Assembly: GCF_003443875.1 (NCBI RefSeq)
Contig: NZ_CP027482.1
Span: forward strand, 2,356,001 to 2,420,000
Source of the DNA: Aeromicrobium sp. A1-2
Lineage (GTDB): Bacteria; Actinomycetota; Actinomycetes; Propionibacteriales; Nocardioidaceae
DNA length: 64,000 nt
Direction of reading: 5' to 3'
Made by a program: the position numbers and the translations under genes
Notes under the pieces: model-generated
Told to the model about the DNA's origin: nothing
Databases searched by the model: none
What the model saw: only the letters and a program-made list of their open reading frames with translations
Part shown: positions 52,802 to 61,437 of the stretch, in pieces
How the letters are laid out: the number at the start of each line of letters is the position of its first letter
Numbering within the stretch: the stretch's first letter is position 1

Positions 52802-54774
52802 CGGTTCGCGGCCAGCTCGGCAGGATCGGTGACCGGGCGTTGACAGACGAACCCGGCGCAGACGTACGCCGCAGCGTGGCCGTCGACGAGTCCTCGCTGC
52901 TGGAACAACGGGATCGCCAGTCCGACGTCACCTGCCACCACCACGGCACCCGGTGACGCGATTCGCAGTGCTGCGCGGTGCAGGTCGGCGCGCTCGTGCG
53001 CCTCACCCACGACCGCGATCTCGAGCGGGCCGCTGACGACCGACTCCGCCGCGGCCAGCGTCCACCCCGCAAACCGTGGCACCTGGATCGCGATCGACGA
53101 CGCCGATGCGATCGCCGACTCGGCGGCGGCACGGTAGCGGTGCTCGCCCGTGACCGCGGCGAACGCGATCAGCGCGACGGCTGCCGCGGACGTGCCGGCC
53201 GGGTACGCGTTGTCCGAGGCATCCTTGGGCCGGACGACCAGGGCCTCAGCGTCGTCCGCGGTGTCGAAGAAGCCACCGTCCGGATCGACGAACCGGTCGA
53301 CGACGCGATCCAGCAGGGACCTGGCCCGGTCGAGCCAGACGGCCTCCCCGGTGACACCGAGGACCGCGATGAACGCCTCGGCGACAGCGCCATGGTCCTC
53401 GAGCACCGCGGAGTTTCCGCCCGCGAGACCGTCGCGGGAGGTGCGGACGAACGTCTGGCCGAGATGGACGTCGACCAGCAACGTTGCCGCAGTGACGGCG
53501 GCATCGCGGAACTCTGGCTCGTCAAGCAGTACTCCAGCCTCGGCCAGCGCCGTGATCGCCAGGCCGTTCCAGGATGCGACGACCTTGTCGTCGCGTGCCG
53601 GCCGGGTGCGCTCGGAGCGGGCGGTCAGGAGTCGCGTCCGCACGCTCTCCCAGCGTTCGGTGTCGTCGGGATCGGTGAGTCGCTGCAGGGTCGAGAAGCC
53701 CCGCTCGAACGTGCCCGCTCCGCTGACTCCGAGCTGCTGTGCCGCCCAGGCCCCGTCCTCAGCACCAAGCACCCGCATGAGCTGGTTGGGGTTCCAGACG
53801 TAGAACGTGCCCTCGTGCCCGTCACTGTCGGCGTCGAGCGCCGAGGCAAAGCCGCCCTCAGGTGTGCGCAGCTCGTCCAGCAGGAACCGGCTGGTCTCCC
53901 GCGCAACCCGCTCGGCCAATGACGAACCGGTCTGCCGCCACCAGTGCAGGTAGACCCGCAGCAGCAACGCGTTGTCGTAGAGCATCTTCTCGAAGTGGGG
54001 CACGCGCCAGAACCGGTCGACGCTGTAGCGCGCGAAGCCGCCGGACAGCTGGTCGTACATGCCACCACGTGCCATCGCCTCACAGGATCCGGCGACCAGG
54101 TCGAGCGCCTGCTGCGAACCGGTACGCGCGGCATTGCGCAGCAGGAACTCCAGCACCATCGAGGGCGGGAACTTTGGGCTGGTCCCGAACCCGCCTGCCT
54201 CCGAGTCGTACTGCTTCGCCAGAGCTGGCACGGCCGCGTCGAGCTCGGCGGCACCAAGCGCGCCCCCCACCGGGTCGACGTTCTCCCGCAGGTGTGCCAG
54301 GACGTCGGTGCTGACTCGGGTGACCTCTTCGCGACGGTCGCGCCAGGCCTCGGCGAGAGCCTGCAGGACCTGGCTGAAGGCCGGGGTGCCCTGTCGTGGC
54401 TCGGGCGGGAAGTACGTACCGGCGAAGAACGGCTCGCCGGTCGGCGTCAGCACGCACGTCATCGGCCAGCCGCCATGGCCCGTCATGGCCTGTGTCGCCT
54501 TCATGTAGACCGCGTCGATGTCGGGGCGTTCCTCGCGATCGACCTTGATGTTGATGAAGTGGTCGTTCATGTACGCAGCGGTGGTCGGGTCCTCGAACGA
54601 CTCGTGCGCCATGACGTGGCACCAGTGGCAGGCCGCATAGCCGACGCTCAGCAGGATGGGCCGGTCGAGCTCCTGCGCGACCGCGAGCGCCTCCGCGCTC
54701 CACTCCCACCAGTCGACGGGATTGTCCTTGTGCTGCTGCAAGTACGGCGATGTTGCGCTTGCGAGTCGGTTCAC
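52798..54774 (-). CDS. YyaL-type thioredoxin-domain/DUF255 protein
   Basis: This 658-residue protein has an N-terminal thioredoxin-like domain with CxxC (SVGYAACHWCHVMAHESFED; Cys49, Cys52), then PDIDAVYMKATQAMTGHGGW. A long alpha/alpha-barrel (six-hairpin) domain follows, with MYDQLSGGFARYSVDRFWRV, PHFEKMLYDNALLLRVYL and ALDADSDGHEGTFYVWN. Family members (Rv1084) are cytosolic and uncharacterised. GTG at 54774 has GAGGAG upstream. In mycobacteria it lies right next to the mca-associated small gene; here a DsbA-CcdA pair is interposed. Confidence 0.93.
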   Translation of the reverse strand: MNRLASATSPYLQQHKDNPVDWWEWSAEALAVAQELDRPILLSVGYAACHWCHVMAHESFEDPTTAAYMNDHFINIKVDREERPDIDAVYMKATQAMTGHGGWPMTCVLTPTGEPFFAGTYFPPEPRQGTPAFSQVLQALAEAWRDRREEVTRVSTDVLAHLRENVDPVGGALGAAELDAAVPALAKQYDSEAGGFGTSPKFPPSMVLEFLLRNAARTGSQQALDLVAGSCEAMARGGMYDQLSGGFARYSVDRFWRVPHFEKMLYDNALLLRVYLHWWRQTGSSLAERVARETSRFLLDELRTPEGGFASALDADSDGHEGTFYVWNPNQLMRVLGAEDGAWAAQQLGVSGAGTFERGFSTLQRLTDPDDTERWESVRTRLLTARSERTRPARDDKVVASWNGLAITALAEAGVLLDEPEFRDAAVTAATLLVDVHLGQTFVRTSRDGLAGGNSAVLEDHGAVAEAFIAVLGVTGEAVWLDRARSLLDRVVDRFVDPDGGFFDTADDAEALVVRPKDASDNAYPAGTSAAAVALIAFAAVTGEHRYRAAAESAIASASSIAIQVPRFAGWTLAAAESVVSGPLEIAVVGEAHERADLHRAALRIASPGAVVVAGDVGLAIPLFQQRGLVDGHAAAYVCAGFVCQRPVTDPAELAANR

Positions 54775-54949
54775 GTGAGCTCCTCGTCCATCCGGGGTGT
54801 CCGATGGTTGCCGCGACGACGGACCTTCCATCCGTCCCGACCGTAGCCCGCCGGTGGTTCTGGCGAGGATCCCCCATCGCCGGGTGGCCCAGAGCGAGCC
54901 CAACCCGACCCTCCGGCGGTTGGAACTTCAACGACCACCTCTTCGTTGT

Positions 54950-54961
54950 ATGTACGTACAT
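54950..54961. promoter_or_regulatory. 12-bp palindrome upstream of the DsbA-CcdA pair
   Basis: ATGTACGTACAT is a perfect palindrome 27 bp before the dsbA-like start. It lies in an AT-richer pocket between this pair and the divergent YyaL gene, where a promoter is expected. It may be an operator; no regulator is adjacent. Confidence 0.45.
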
Positions 54962-54988
54962 TCCATCACCATCGGGGGAAACACCGTG

Positions 54989-55672
54989 ATGAAACGCATG
55001 CCATATGCCCTGTTGATCGCAGCCGTGGTCCTGGTGGGAGCCGGACTCGTCTGGCTCACCACCACCGGCGATCCGAACAGCGAATCTGCCGCCACCGTGA
55101 CGCACACCCAGCAGCAGGGGATCGGCGTCGACCTCGCCCGCCGTGACGCCGACGACCCGCGAGCCATCGGCGACGTCGAGGCACCTGTCGTGCTGATCGA
55201 GTACGAGGACTTCCGCTGCCCGTTCTGCGCGGTCCACGCGCGCGAGACCCAGCCTCAGCTGCAGAAGTACGTCGACGACGGCACGCTGCGCATCGAGTTC
55301 CACGACCTGGCGATCTTCGGCGAGCAGTCGAGCCGTGCGGCCGCGGCCGGCAGGGCAGCCGCAGCCCAAGGCAGGTTCTGGGAGTTCTACAAGGCCGTCT
55401 ACGGTGACGCACCCGAACGAGGCCACGCAGACCTATCTGACAGCGTGCTCATGAAGTACGCCCAGAGGATCGGGGTGGAGGATCTCGAGAAGTTCGAGGC
55501 TGACATGGACTCGGCTGCAACCGCCGCAGCGGTTAAGGCAGACGCGCAGGCGGCCTACGACATCGGTGCCTCGAGCACCCCGCTGTTCCTGGTCAACGAC
55601 GAACCCATCCTCGGCGCGCAGCCCGCCGGTGTCTTCATCGAGAAGATCGAGCGTCTCGCTTCGGCGTCATGA
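54989..55672 (+). CDS. DsbA-family membrane-anchored thiol:disulfide oxidoreductase
   Basis: This 227-residue protein has an N-terminal membrane anchor (MPYALLIAAVVLVGAGLVWL). Its extracytoplasmic DsbA/DsbG-like domain shows APVVLIEYEDFRCPFCAVHA with CPFC, a helical insert (GRFWEFYKAVYGDAPERGHA) and the cis-proline loop IGASSTPLFLVNDEPI (STP). It would oxidise or isomerise disulfides in exported proteins. GTG at 54986 directly precedes the ATG; GGGGGA serves as ribosome binding site. Its stop overlaps the CcdA-like gene by 4 bp. Confidence 0.93.
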   Translation: MKRMPYALLIAAVVLVGAGLVWLTTTGDPNSESAATVTHTQQQGIGVDLARRDADDPRAIGDVEAPVVLIEYEDFRCPFCAVHARETQPQLQKYVDDGTLRIEFHDLAIFGEQSSRAAAAGRAAAAQGRFWEFYKAVYGDAPERGHADLSDSVLMKYAQRIGVEDLEKFEADMDSAATAAAVKADAQAAYDIGASSTPLFLVNDEPILGAQPAGVFIEKIERLASAS

Positions 55673-56517
55673 CGACGATCGGACTGACTGGCGCCTTCCT
55701 CGGCGGAGTGCTGACGCTGTTGAGCCCGTGCTCGGCCGTGCTGCTCCCCTCGTTCTTCGCCTACGCGTTCGGGAGCCGCGCCGCCGTCCTCGCCCGCACG
55801 GGTGTGTTCTACCTGGGGTTGGTGGTGACGCTTGTCCCGCTGGGCGTCGCGGCCTCGAGCGTCGGAGCATTCTTCAACTCCCACCGCGACGGTCTGGTGC
55901 TGATCCTGTCAATCATGGTCATCACGTTCGGGCTCCTGCAGATCCTTGGCATCTCGTTCGGACTCCTACGGCGCCGCGCGACGCGCGGATCGGTCTCGAG
56001 TGGCACCGGCGTCATCCAGATCTTTGCGCTCGGAACCGTGTACGGAGTTGCGGGGGTCTGTTCCGGCCCGATCCTCGGATCTGTGCTGGCTGTCGCCGGG
56101 ATGCGTGGAAGTCCCGCATACGGCGGGCTGCTGCTGGCTGTGTACGCGCTCGGCATGTGCGTCCCTCTGGCCGTGCTGGCGGTCTTCTGGGAACGCCTCG
56201 ACGTCAACGGACGCAAGTGGCTCATCCCCCGATCGATCGATCTCGGCCCGATCCACACCTCGTCCACGGCAGTCATCTCCGGGACCATTCTCATCGGCGT
56301 GGGGACCCTGCTGCTCGTGTCAGGCGGAACAGCCAATCTCGGCGGCATCATCGGCGCCGACGCACAGTTCTCGATCGAGCTGTGGGCCGGTCGCGTCGGA
56401 GAGCGCATCCCCGACGCTGTCGTGCTGATCGTCGTCGCGACCCTGGCGACCAGCGCATTGCTCGCGCGACGCTGGTGGACACAGGCCCACGCCAAAGCCG
56501 AGGCGGGAAGGCGATAG
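55669..56517 (+). CDS. CcdA/DsbD-type membrane electron carrier
   Basis: This 282-residue protein has six to eight helices with paired CcdA motifs: GGVLTLLSPCSAVLLPSFFA (Cys with Pro) and GTVYGVAGVCSGPILGSVLA (second Cys). CcdA moves reducing equivalents from cytoplasmic thioredoxin across the membrane to extracytoplasmic thiol proteins. The coupled DsbA-like protein is the obvious partner. The carboxy-terminal part extends beyond the usual CcdA length of about 240. The pair sits between two genes that are adjacent in mycobacteria. Confidence 0.9.
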   Translation: MTTIGLTGAFLGGVLTLLSPCSAVLLPSFFAYAFGSRAAVLARTGVFYLGLVVTLVPLGVAASSVGAFFNSHRDGLVLILSIMVITFGLLQILGISFGLLRRRATRGSVSSGTGVIQIFALGTVYGVAGVCSGPILGSVLAVAGMRGSPAYGGLLLAVYALGMCVPLAVLAVFWERLDVNGRKWLIPRSIDLGPIHTSSTAVISGTILIGVGTLLLVSGGTANLGGIIGADAQFSIELWAGRVGERIPDAVVLIVVATLATSALLARRWWTQAHAKAEAGRR

Positions 56518-56566
56518 CTCGGCTGATTGAGCCATCAGCGACGTCACGGCACCGGTCGCGCAGGAT

Positions 56567-56791
56567 TTAGCTGCGGTCGTGCGGGGTCGTGCGCCGGATG
56601 CCGGAGTCTGCGTCCTCGCCGTCCCAGGGCTGCTGCGCCGTGCGAGCGTGCCGCAGGAACGACCGGGCCAGGAAGTAGGTCGCGATGCACAGCAGGGCGA
56701 CGATGCCGAGCGCGACCCAGCCGGGCTTGACGTCGTCCTTGGTGAAGGCCGGCTCGGCGGTGACCAAGGCAGCAATCGCGTACGCATTCAT
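56567..56791 (-). CDS. Small single-helix membrane protein downstream of mca
   Basis: This 74-residue protein has one hydrophobic helix (PGWVALGIVALLCIATYFLA) followed by a basic stretch (RSFLRHARTAQQP) and an acidic/basic polar tail. It corresponds by position and layout to Rv1083, found immediately after mca in many Actinobacteria. No function is known. It lies 126 bp downstream of mca on the same strand. Confidence 0.82.
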   Translation of the reverse strand: MNAYAIAALVTAEPAFTKDDVKPGWVALGIVALLCIATYFLARSFLRHARTAQQPWDGEDADSGIRRTTPHDRS

Positions 56792-56917
56792 GGCCCCAGT
56801 CTAGTCGGCCGCTTTTCTGCCGCCATCGAGGCTTCGACCGCGGCCGCCTATGCCTCGGCGAGAGGTCAGCCCTCGCGTTGGTACGTCGCGAGCGAAGTCC
56901 CCACGACCGTCACATCC

Positions 56918-57790
56918 TCAGCGCAGCCCGGCGAACAGATCCGTCTCCGGGATCGCCGTCTGGACCTTGCTGTCGACCAGCTGGAAGTCCTCGGTGGGCC
57001 ACGCCTCGGCCTGGACCTGGTGTGGGATCGCGAACCAGAAGCCATTGGGATCGATCTGGGTCGCGTGGGCCAGCAGCGCCGCGTCTCGCACGCTGAAGTA
57101 CTCAGCGCACTCGACCTGGGTGGTCATCCGCGCCTCGTCCTCGGGCTTTCGCTCCCACTTCGCCAGCCGCTCGGCGAACGGGTTGTCGAGACCGTGCTTG
57201 GTCATCTCGTCGTCGATCGCCTTCATCCGGGCGTAGTTCCAGCTGAGCTGGTAGTAGAGCTTGGAGACCTGCCACGGCTCACCCAGCTCGGGGTAGCGAT
57301 CAGGATCCGCGGCTGCCTCGTACGCGTAGACGCTGATCTCGTGGCACTTGATGTGGTCGGGGTGCGGATATCCGCCGTTCTCGTCGTACGTCGTGAGGAC
57401 GTGCGGGCGGAACGAACGAATCAGCCGGACGAGCGGCGCGGCGGCCTCCTCGATCGGTACGAGCGCGAAGCAGTCCTCCGGCAGCGGTGGCTTGGGATCG
57501 CCATCGGGCCATCCCGAGTCGATGAAGCCGAGCCAGTCCTGCTTGACGCCGAGGATCTCGCGCGCCCGGTCCATCTCCTCGCGTCGGATCTCGGTGATGA
57601 GCTCGGGGTTGTCAGTGATGCCGGAGTGCTCGAATCCTGGATTGAGGATCGAGCCACGCTCGCCGCCCGTGCAGGTCGCGACGTGGACGTCGACGCCTTC
57701 GGCAACGTACTTCGCGGTCGACGCAGCGCCCTTGCTCGACTCGTCGTCGGGGTGGGCGTGCACATGCATGAGACGGAGCTTCTCGGCCAC
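56918..57790 (-). CDS. mca: Mycothiol S-conjugate amidase
   Basis: This 290-residue zinc amidase cleaves mycothiol S-conjugates to a mercapturic acid and GlcN-Ins, detoxifying electrophiles. [17 protein letters not shown] holds the zinc ligands (His and Asp of HPDDE), [20 protein letters not shown] supplies another His, and [13 protein letters not shown] and [13 protein letters not shown] are Mca-type segments that separate it from MshB. AGAAGGAGAA precedes the GTG at 57790. Presence of mca implies mycothiol as the major thiol. Confidence 0.96.
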   Translation of the reverse strand: MAEKLRLMHVHAHPDDESSKGAASTAKYVAEGVDVHVATCTGGERGSILNPGFEHSGITDNPELITEIRREEMDRAREILGVKQDWLGFIDSGWPDGDPKPPLPEDCFALVPIEEAAAPLVRLIRSFRPHVLTTYDENGGYPHPDHIKCHEISVYAYEAAADPDRYPELGEPWQVSKLYYQLSWNYARMKAIDDEMTKHGLDNPFAERLAKWERKPEDEARMTTQVECAEYFSVRDAALLAHATQIDPNGFWFAIPHQVQAEAWPTEDFQLVDSKVQTAIPETDLFAGLR

Positions 57791-57876
57791 GGTTCTCCTT
57801 CTGGGCTTCGGCAAAATCCTCGCACCCTCCTCAACCTCGGCCGCGGCCCGGGTGTTCCGTGCCGCATACTCGCGGT

Positions 57877-58722
57877 ATGACAACCCCCGATGCCGTGATC
57901 GTGACCGGCGCCTCCTCCGGGATCGGCCAAGCCATGGTCGAGAAGTTCGCCGCGAACGGAATCCGCGTGTTCGCCGCGGTCCGTACGCTCTCGACCGTCG
58001 CCGACCACCCACTCGTGACACCCGTGCGTCTTGACATCACCTCGGCCGAGGAAGCCCGCGCCGCGGCCGATCTCGTGCGGGACGTCCTGCCCGGGGGCAC
58101 CCGGCTGCGCGCCATCGTCAACAACGCGGGGATCGCGGTCGGTGGGCCGTTGGAGTTCCTCGACCTTGACGAGATGCGCCGGCAGCTCGAGGTCAACGTC
58201 GTCGGTCAGCTGTCGGTCACGCAGTCCTTCCTGCCACTCCTGCGCGAGCACGGCAAGGGCCGCATCGTCTTCACCAGCTCGATCGGCGGACGCGTCGCGG
58301 CCCCGTTCATCGGCCCGTACGCAGCCTCCAAGCATGCCCTCAACGGCATGGCCGAGTCGCTTCGGCGTGAGCTCAAGCCGTGGGGCATCGGCGTGTCCGT
58401 GCTCGCCCCCGCGACCGTCGCGACCCCAATCTGGGACAAGGCCTCGGCCGACATCGACGCCGTCGCCGCGGGCCTGCCGCCACGGGCGGTTGAGCTCTAC
58501 GGTCCGGGCATCGAGTCGATGCGCGCGATCTCGCAGGGGGCCCGCGCGGGCGGCATCCCCGCATCCCAGGTTGCCGAGGCAGCGCACCACGCGGTTTTCG
58601 CGCGCCGGGCCAAGGCCGAGTACCTCGTCGGGCGCGAGGCACGGACCATCGCGACCGCCTCGGCCCTGCTGCCCTACCGGATGTTCGACAAGGCCGTGCT
58701 CAAGCAGATGTCCGGCGCCTGA
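57877..58722 (+). CDS. Short-chain dehydrogenase/reductase (SDR)
   Basis: This 281-residue classical SDR has [60 protein letters not shown] with catalytic Ser, and [20 protein letters not shown] (YxxxK). It resembles human-type 17-beta/retinol dehydrogenase-like SDRs found across Actinobacteria; substrate is unknown. It sits between mca and the DUF4307 gene, which are adjacent in mycobacteria, so it looks inserted. CATACT ends 6 nt before the ATG, with no ribosome binding site. Confidence 0.92.
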   Translation: MTTPDAVIVTGASSGIGQAMVEKFAANGIRVFAAVRTLSTVADHPLVTPVRLDITSAEEARAAADLVRDVLPGGTRLRAIVNNAGIAVGGPLEFLDLDEMRRQLEVNVVGQLSVTQSFLPLLREHGKGRIVFTSSIGGRVAAPFIGPYAASKHALNGMAESLRRELKPWGIGVSVLAPATVATPIWDKASADIDAVAAGLPPRAVELYGPGIESMRAISQGARAGGIPASQVAEAAHHAVFARRAKAEYLVGREARTIATASALLPYRMFDKAVLKQMSGA

Positions 58723-58752
58723 GGAGCTGGGACCTCCTGAGACACTAGGACC

Positions 58753-59130
58753 GTGACCGACCTCAGTTCCCGCTACGGGACCCGCAGCCGCCCGCAATGG
58801 TTCTGGCCTGCTGTCGCGGCCGTCGGCATCATCCTCGGCATCACCTTTGCCGCTTGGGTCGGTTTCCAGGACAAACCCGTCACCGCGCGGGTGTGGGCGT
58901 ACGACGTCAAGGACGACCACCAGGTCACAGTCACGCTCGACGTCATCCGGCCCGACCCGCTCGCGGTGCGCTGCACGGTCTACGCCCAGGCCGAGGATCA
59001 CTCGATCGTGGGTGAGAAGACCGTCGACGTGCCGGCTTCGGACCAGGAAGAGACCCGGGTGACGATCCCGGTGGAGACCGAGCGACGAGCTGTCACTGGT
59101 GTGCTGAGGACGTGTGCAGAGCAGAGTTGA
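58753..59130 (+). CDS. DUF4307 membrane-anchored protein
   Basis: This 125-residue protein has an N-terminal cytoplasmic stub (LSSRYGTRSRPQWFW), a single helix (PAVAAVGIILGITFAAWVGF) and a small extracytoplasmic beta domain (VTVTLDVIRPDPLAVRCTVY; EETRVTIPVETERRAVTGVL) with Cys near the end. This is the DUF4307 pattern (Rv1081c), always next to greA and mca. Function is unknown. GTG start follows TAGGAC within a few bases, so a leaderless message is possible. Confidence 0.9.
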   Translation: MTDLSSRYGTRSRPQWFWPAVAAVGIILGITFAAWVGFQDKPVTARVWAYDVKDDHQVTVTLDVIRPDPLAVRCTVYAQAEDHSIVGEKTVDVPASDQEETRVTIPVETERRAVTGVLRTCAEQS

Positions 59131-59194
59131 GTGCTAACGTTGGAGGTTCACCCCGGGCGCATGCCTGGGGTGCAGCACGTGAAGGAGCCCTCCC

Positions 59195-59698
59195 ATGACT
59201 CAGCCGATCCCGACCGACACCATCTGGGTGACCCAGCCTGCGTACGACCGCCTGCAGCAGGAGCTCGACCACCTGCGTGGTGACGTCCGCACGGACATCA
59301 CGGCCAAGATCGCCGCTGCCCGCGACGAGGGTGACCTCAAGGAGAACGGCGGCTACCACGCCGCCCGCGAGGAACAGGGCAAGACCGAGGCTCGCATCCG
59401 TCAGCTCGAGGACATGCTGCGGCGCGCCGAGGTGGGTGAAACGCCTGCCGATGACGGACTCGTCGAGGCCGGCATGATCGTGACGATCCGCTTCAAGGGC
59501 GACAAGAACACCGAGCAGTTCCTGCTCGGCTCGCGCGAGTTCCTCAGCATGGACTCCAGCGTCGACATCGACGTCTACTCACCGACGTCCCCGCTCGGCG
59601 TCGCGATCCTCGGCAAGAAGCCCGGCGACAAGGCGTCCTACGAGACGCCCAACGGCAACAGCATCTCGGTCGAGATCGTCGACGCCAAGCCGTTCTGA
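59195..59698 (+). CDS. greA: Transcription elongation factor GreA
   Basis: This 167-residue Gre factor has an N-terminal coiled coil whose tip carries the acidic residues (RDEGDLKENGGYHAAREEQG) that enter the RNA polymerase secondary channel and stimulate cleavage of backtracked RNA. Its C-terminal FKBP-like domain reads SPLGVAILGKKPGDKASYET. AAGGAG lies 8 nt before the ATG. Its stop codon lies within a perfect inverted repeat shared with the convergent ilvA-type gene. Confidence 0.96.
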   Translation: MTQPIPTDTIWVTQPAYDRLQQELDHLRGDVRTDITAKIAAARDEGDLKENGGYHAAREEQGKTEARIRQLEDMLRRAEVGETPADDGLVEAGMIVTIRFKGDKNTEQFLLGSREFLSMDSSVDIDVYSPTSPLGVAILGKKPGDKASYETPNGNSISVEIVDAKPF

Positions 59699-59722
59699 CC
59701 CCCACGGGGCGGAGGGGTCAGA
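59694..59722. terminator. Bidirectional hairpin spanning the stops of greA and threonine ammonia-lyase
   Basis: TCTGACCCC (59694-59702) and GGGGTCAGA (59714-59722) are perfect 9-bp arms around an 11-bp loop. The greA TGA is in the left arm and the stop of the convergent ilvA-type gene in the right arm. It suits termination of both transcripts, although T-runs are missing as is usual in high-GC Actinobacteria. Confidence 0.7.
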
Positions 59723-60908
59723 CGAGCTCGTAGCCGAGCTCGACCAAGCGGTCACGGACATCGGCCCGGTGCTGCGGACCGCGGGTCGCAACCTGCATGT
59801 CGACGTCGACCTGACGCACGGCAAGGGTCTCCGAGGCGCGGTCGTGGTTGACGTTGAGCACGTTGACCTGCATCTCGGCCAGATCCGTCAGCAGGGCCAT
59901 GAGTGCCCCGGGGCGGTCCGAGATGCGGGCGCGGAAGAGCAGGAACCTGCCCGCCGCAGCAAGACCATGGCGGATGACGTCGAGCAGCACCAGCGCATCG
60001 ATGTTGCCGCCGGACAGCACCGCGACGACCGGGCCCTCGTACGCCTCCGGCCGCTCGAGCAGGGCGGCGACTCCCGCTGCGCCGGCTGGCTCGACCAAGA
60101 GCTTGGCCCGCTCGAGCAGCGAGATCAGTGCACGGCTCATCGAGTCCTCACCGACCGTGACGACTTCGTCGATCAGTGACGACAGGATCCCGAACGGGAT
60201 TTCACCGGGCTGGGCCACCGCGATGCCGTCCGCCATCGTGGCGCCCATCGTCGCGGTCATGGGGGCGCCCTGGGTGAGCGAGCCGGGATAGGCCGCGGCA
60301 TCGCGGGCCTGAACTCCCACGATGCGCAGATCGGGTCGCTCGGTGCGAAGCAGCGCGATGCCGGCGGCAAGCCCGCCCCCTCCCAGCGGGACGAGAATCG
60401 TCTTGACATCGGGGCACTGCTCGAGGACCTCCAGGCCAAGTGTTCCCTGGCCGGCGATGATGTCCTCGTGATCGAACGGGTGGATCAGAACTGCGCCCGT
60501 GCGCTCGGCGAACTCACGCGCCGGCACCAATGCCTCGGTCACCCCGGTCCCGTGGAACCGGATGTCAGCGCCGTACCCCTCGGTGGCGGCAACCTTCGGC
60601 AACGCGGCGCCGACCGGCATGAAGATCGTCGCCTTGATACCGAGCAGCGATGCCGCGAGGGCAACTCCTTGGGCGTGGTTCCCGGCACTCGCTGCGACGA
60701 CCCCGCGGGACCGTTCCTCTTCGGTGAGCCGGGCGATCCGCACATAGGCCCCGCGGATCTTGAACGACCCCGTCCGCTGGAGGTTCTCAGCCTTGAGGAA
60801 AACGTCTTGACCGGTCCGTGAACTCAGCCAGCGCGAGTGCGCCATGGGCGTCACCTCGGTGACCCCTTCGAGCAGCTGACGGGCGGCCCTCACATCATTC
60901 AGATCCAC
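59718..60908 (-). CDS. ilvA: Threonine ammonia-lyase (threonine dehydratase) with ACT domain
   Basis: This 396-residue PLP enzyme converts threonine to 2-oxobutanoate for isoleucine synthesis. KAENLQRTGSFKIRGAY carries PLP Lys50, SAGNHAQGVALAASLLGIKA is the substrate loop, VPLGGGGLAAG binds PLP phosphate and LSGGNIDALVL follows. A single C-terminal ACT domain (residues about 322-396, FRARISDRPGALMALLTDLA) provides regulation. The size fits the short IlvA/TdcB form. GTG at 60908 is chosen by the conserved N terminus; no strong ribosome binding site is present. Confidence 0.93.
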   Translation of the reverse strand: MDLNDVRAARQLLEGVTEVTPMAHSRWLSSRTGQDVFLKAENLQRTGSFKIRGAYVRIARLTEEERSRGVVAASAGNHAQGVALAASLLGIKATIFMPVGAALPKVAATEGYGADIRFHGTGVTEALVPAREFAERTGAVLIHPFDHEDIIAGQGTLGLEVLEQCPDVKTILVPLGGGGLAAGIALLRTERPDLRIVGVQARDAAAYPGSLTQGAPMTATMGATMADGIAVAQPGEIPFGILSSLIDEVVTVGEDSMSRALISLLERAKLLVEPAGAAGVAALLERPEAYEGPVVAVLSGGNIDALVLLDVIRHGLAAAGRFLLFRARISDRPGALMALLTDLAEMQVNVLNVNHDRASETLAVRQVDVDMQVATRGPQHRADVRDRLVELGYELV

Positions 60909-60956
60909 TCCATAAAGGTAGTCGCTGCGGGTGCGCGGTGGTACCCGCGCTCGATT

Positions 60957-60992
60957 GGTTGCCGTCGGCAACCTGTTATATGGTTGCACCAT
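60957..60992. promoter_or_regulatory. Two palindromes overlapping the marR promoter and start codon
   Basis: GGTTGCCGTCGGCAACC (60957-60973) is a perfect 17-bp odd palindrome. ATGGTTGCACCAT (60980-60992), with arms ATGGT/ACCAT, runs into the marR ATG. Both contain GGTTGC, and their centres are 21 bp apart, about two helical turns. They are the likely binding sites for autorepression by the MarR protein and control of the coupled exporter. Confidence 0.65.
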
Positions 60993-61437
60993 GCAAACGG
61001 AAGAGGTCGGGGTTGCGCCTTCGACGGCCGAGGACGCGTTGCTGCGACTCGTGATGGCGGTCGGCCGCCGCTTCCGCACCCGCGCGGACGGCGATGACGT
61101 CGATCCTTCGCAGGCCGCGCTGCTCTACAAGCTGAAGTACCACGGGGCCATGCGCCTGGGCGACATCGCCGAGGCCATGAAGCTCGACGCCTCGACGGTC
61201 AGCCGGCACGTGCAGCAGCTCGGCGACCGCGGCCTGATCCAGCGCCAGCCCGATCCCCAGGACGGCCGGGCCAGCATCATCGCCCTGACCGCCGATGGGC
61301 TCGTGAGCCTCAAGAAGACCATCGACCAGCGCCGGTCGTTCATCAGCGCATCGCTGTCCGAGTGGAGCGACGTAGACCGCGAGCGCCTCCGCACCGACCT
61401 GATCCGCCTCACAGAATCGCTCGGAGATCCTGCATGA
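60991..61437 (+). CDS. MarR-family transcriptional regulator
   Basis: This 148-residue protein has a winged helix-turn-helix: LLYKLKYHGAMRLGDIAEAM, KLDASTVSRHVQQLGDRGLI, then QRQPDPQDGRASIIALTADG (wing), and helical ends for dimerisation. MarR proteins repress efflux genes and release DNA on binding small phenolics or similar ligands. It overlaps the MFS exporter gene by 4 bp, so it most probably controls this exporter and itself through the palindromes at its promoter. Confidence 0.94.
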   Translation: MQTEEVGVAPSTAEDALLRLVMAVGRRFRTRADGDDVDPSQAALLYKLKYHGAMRLGDIAEAMKLDASTVSRHVQQLGDRGLIQRQPDPQDGRASIIALTADGLVSLKKTIDQRRSFISASLSEWSDVDRERLRTDLIRLTESLGDPA

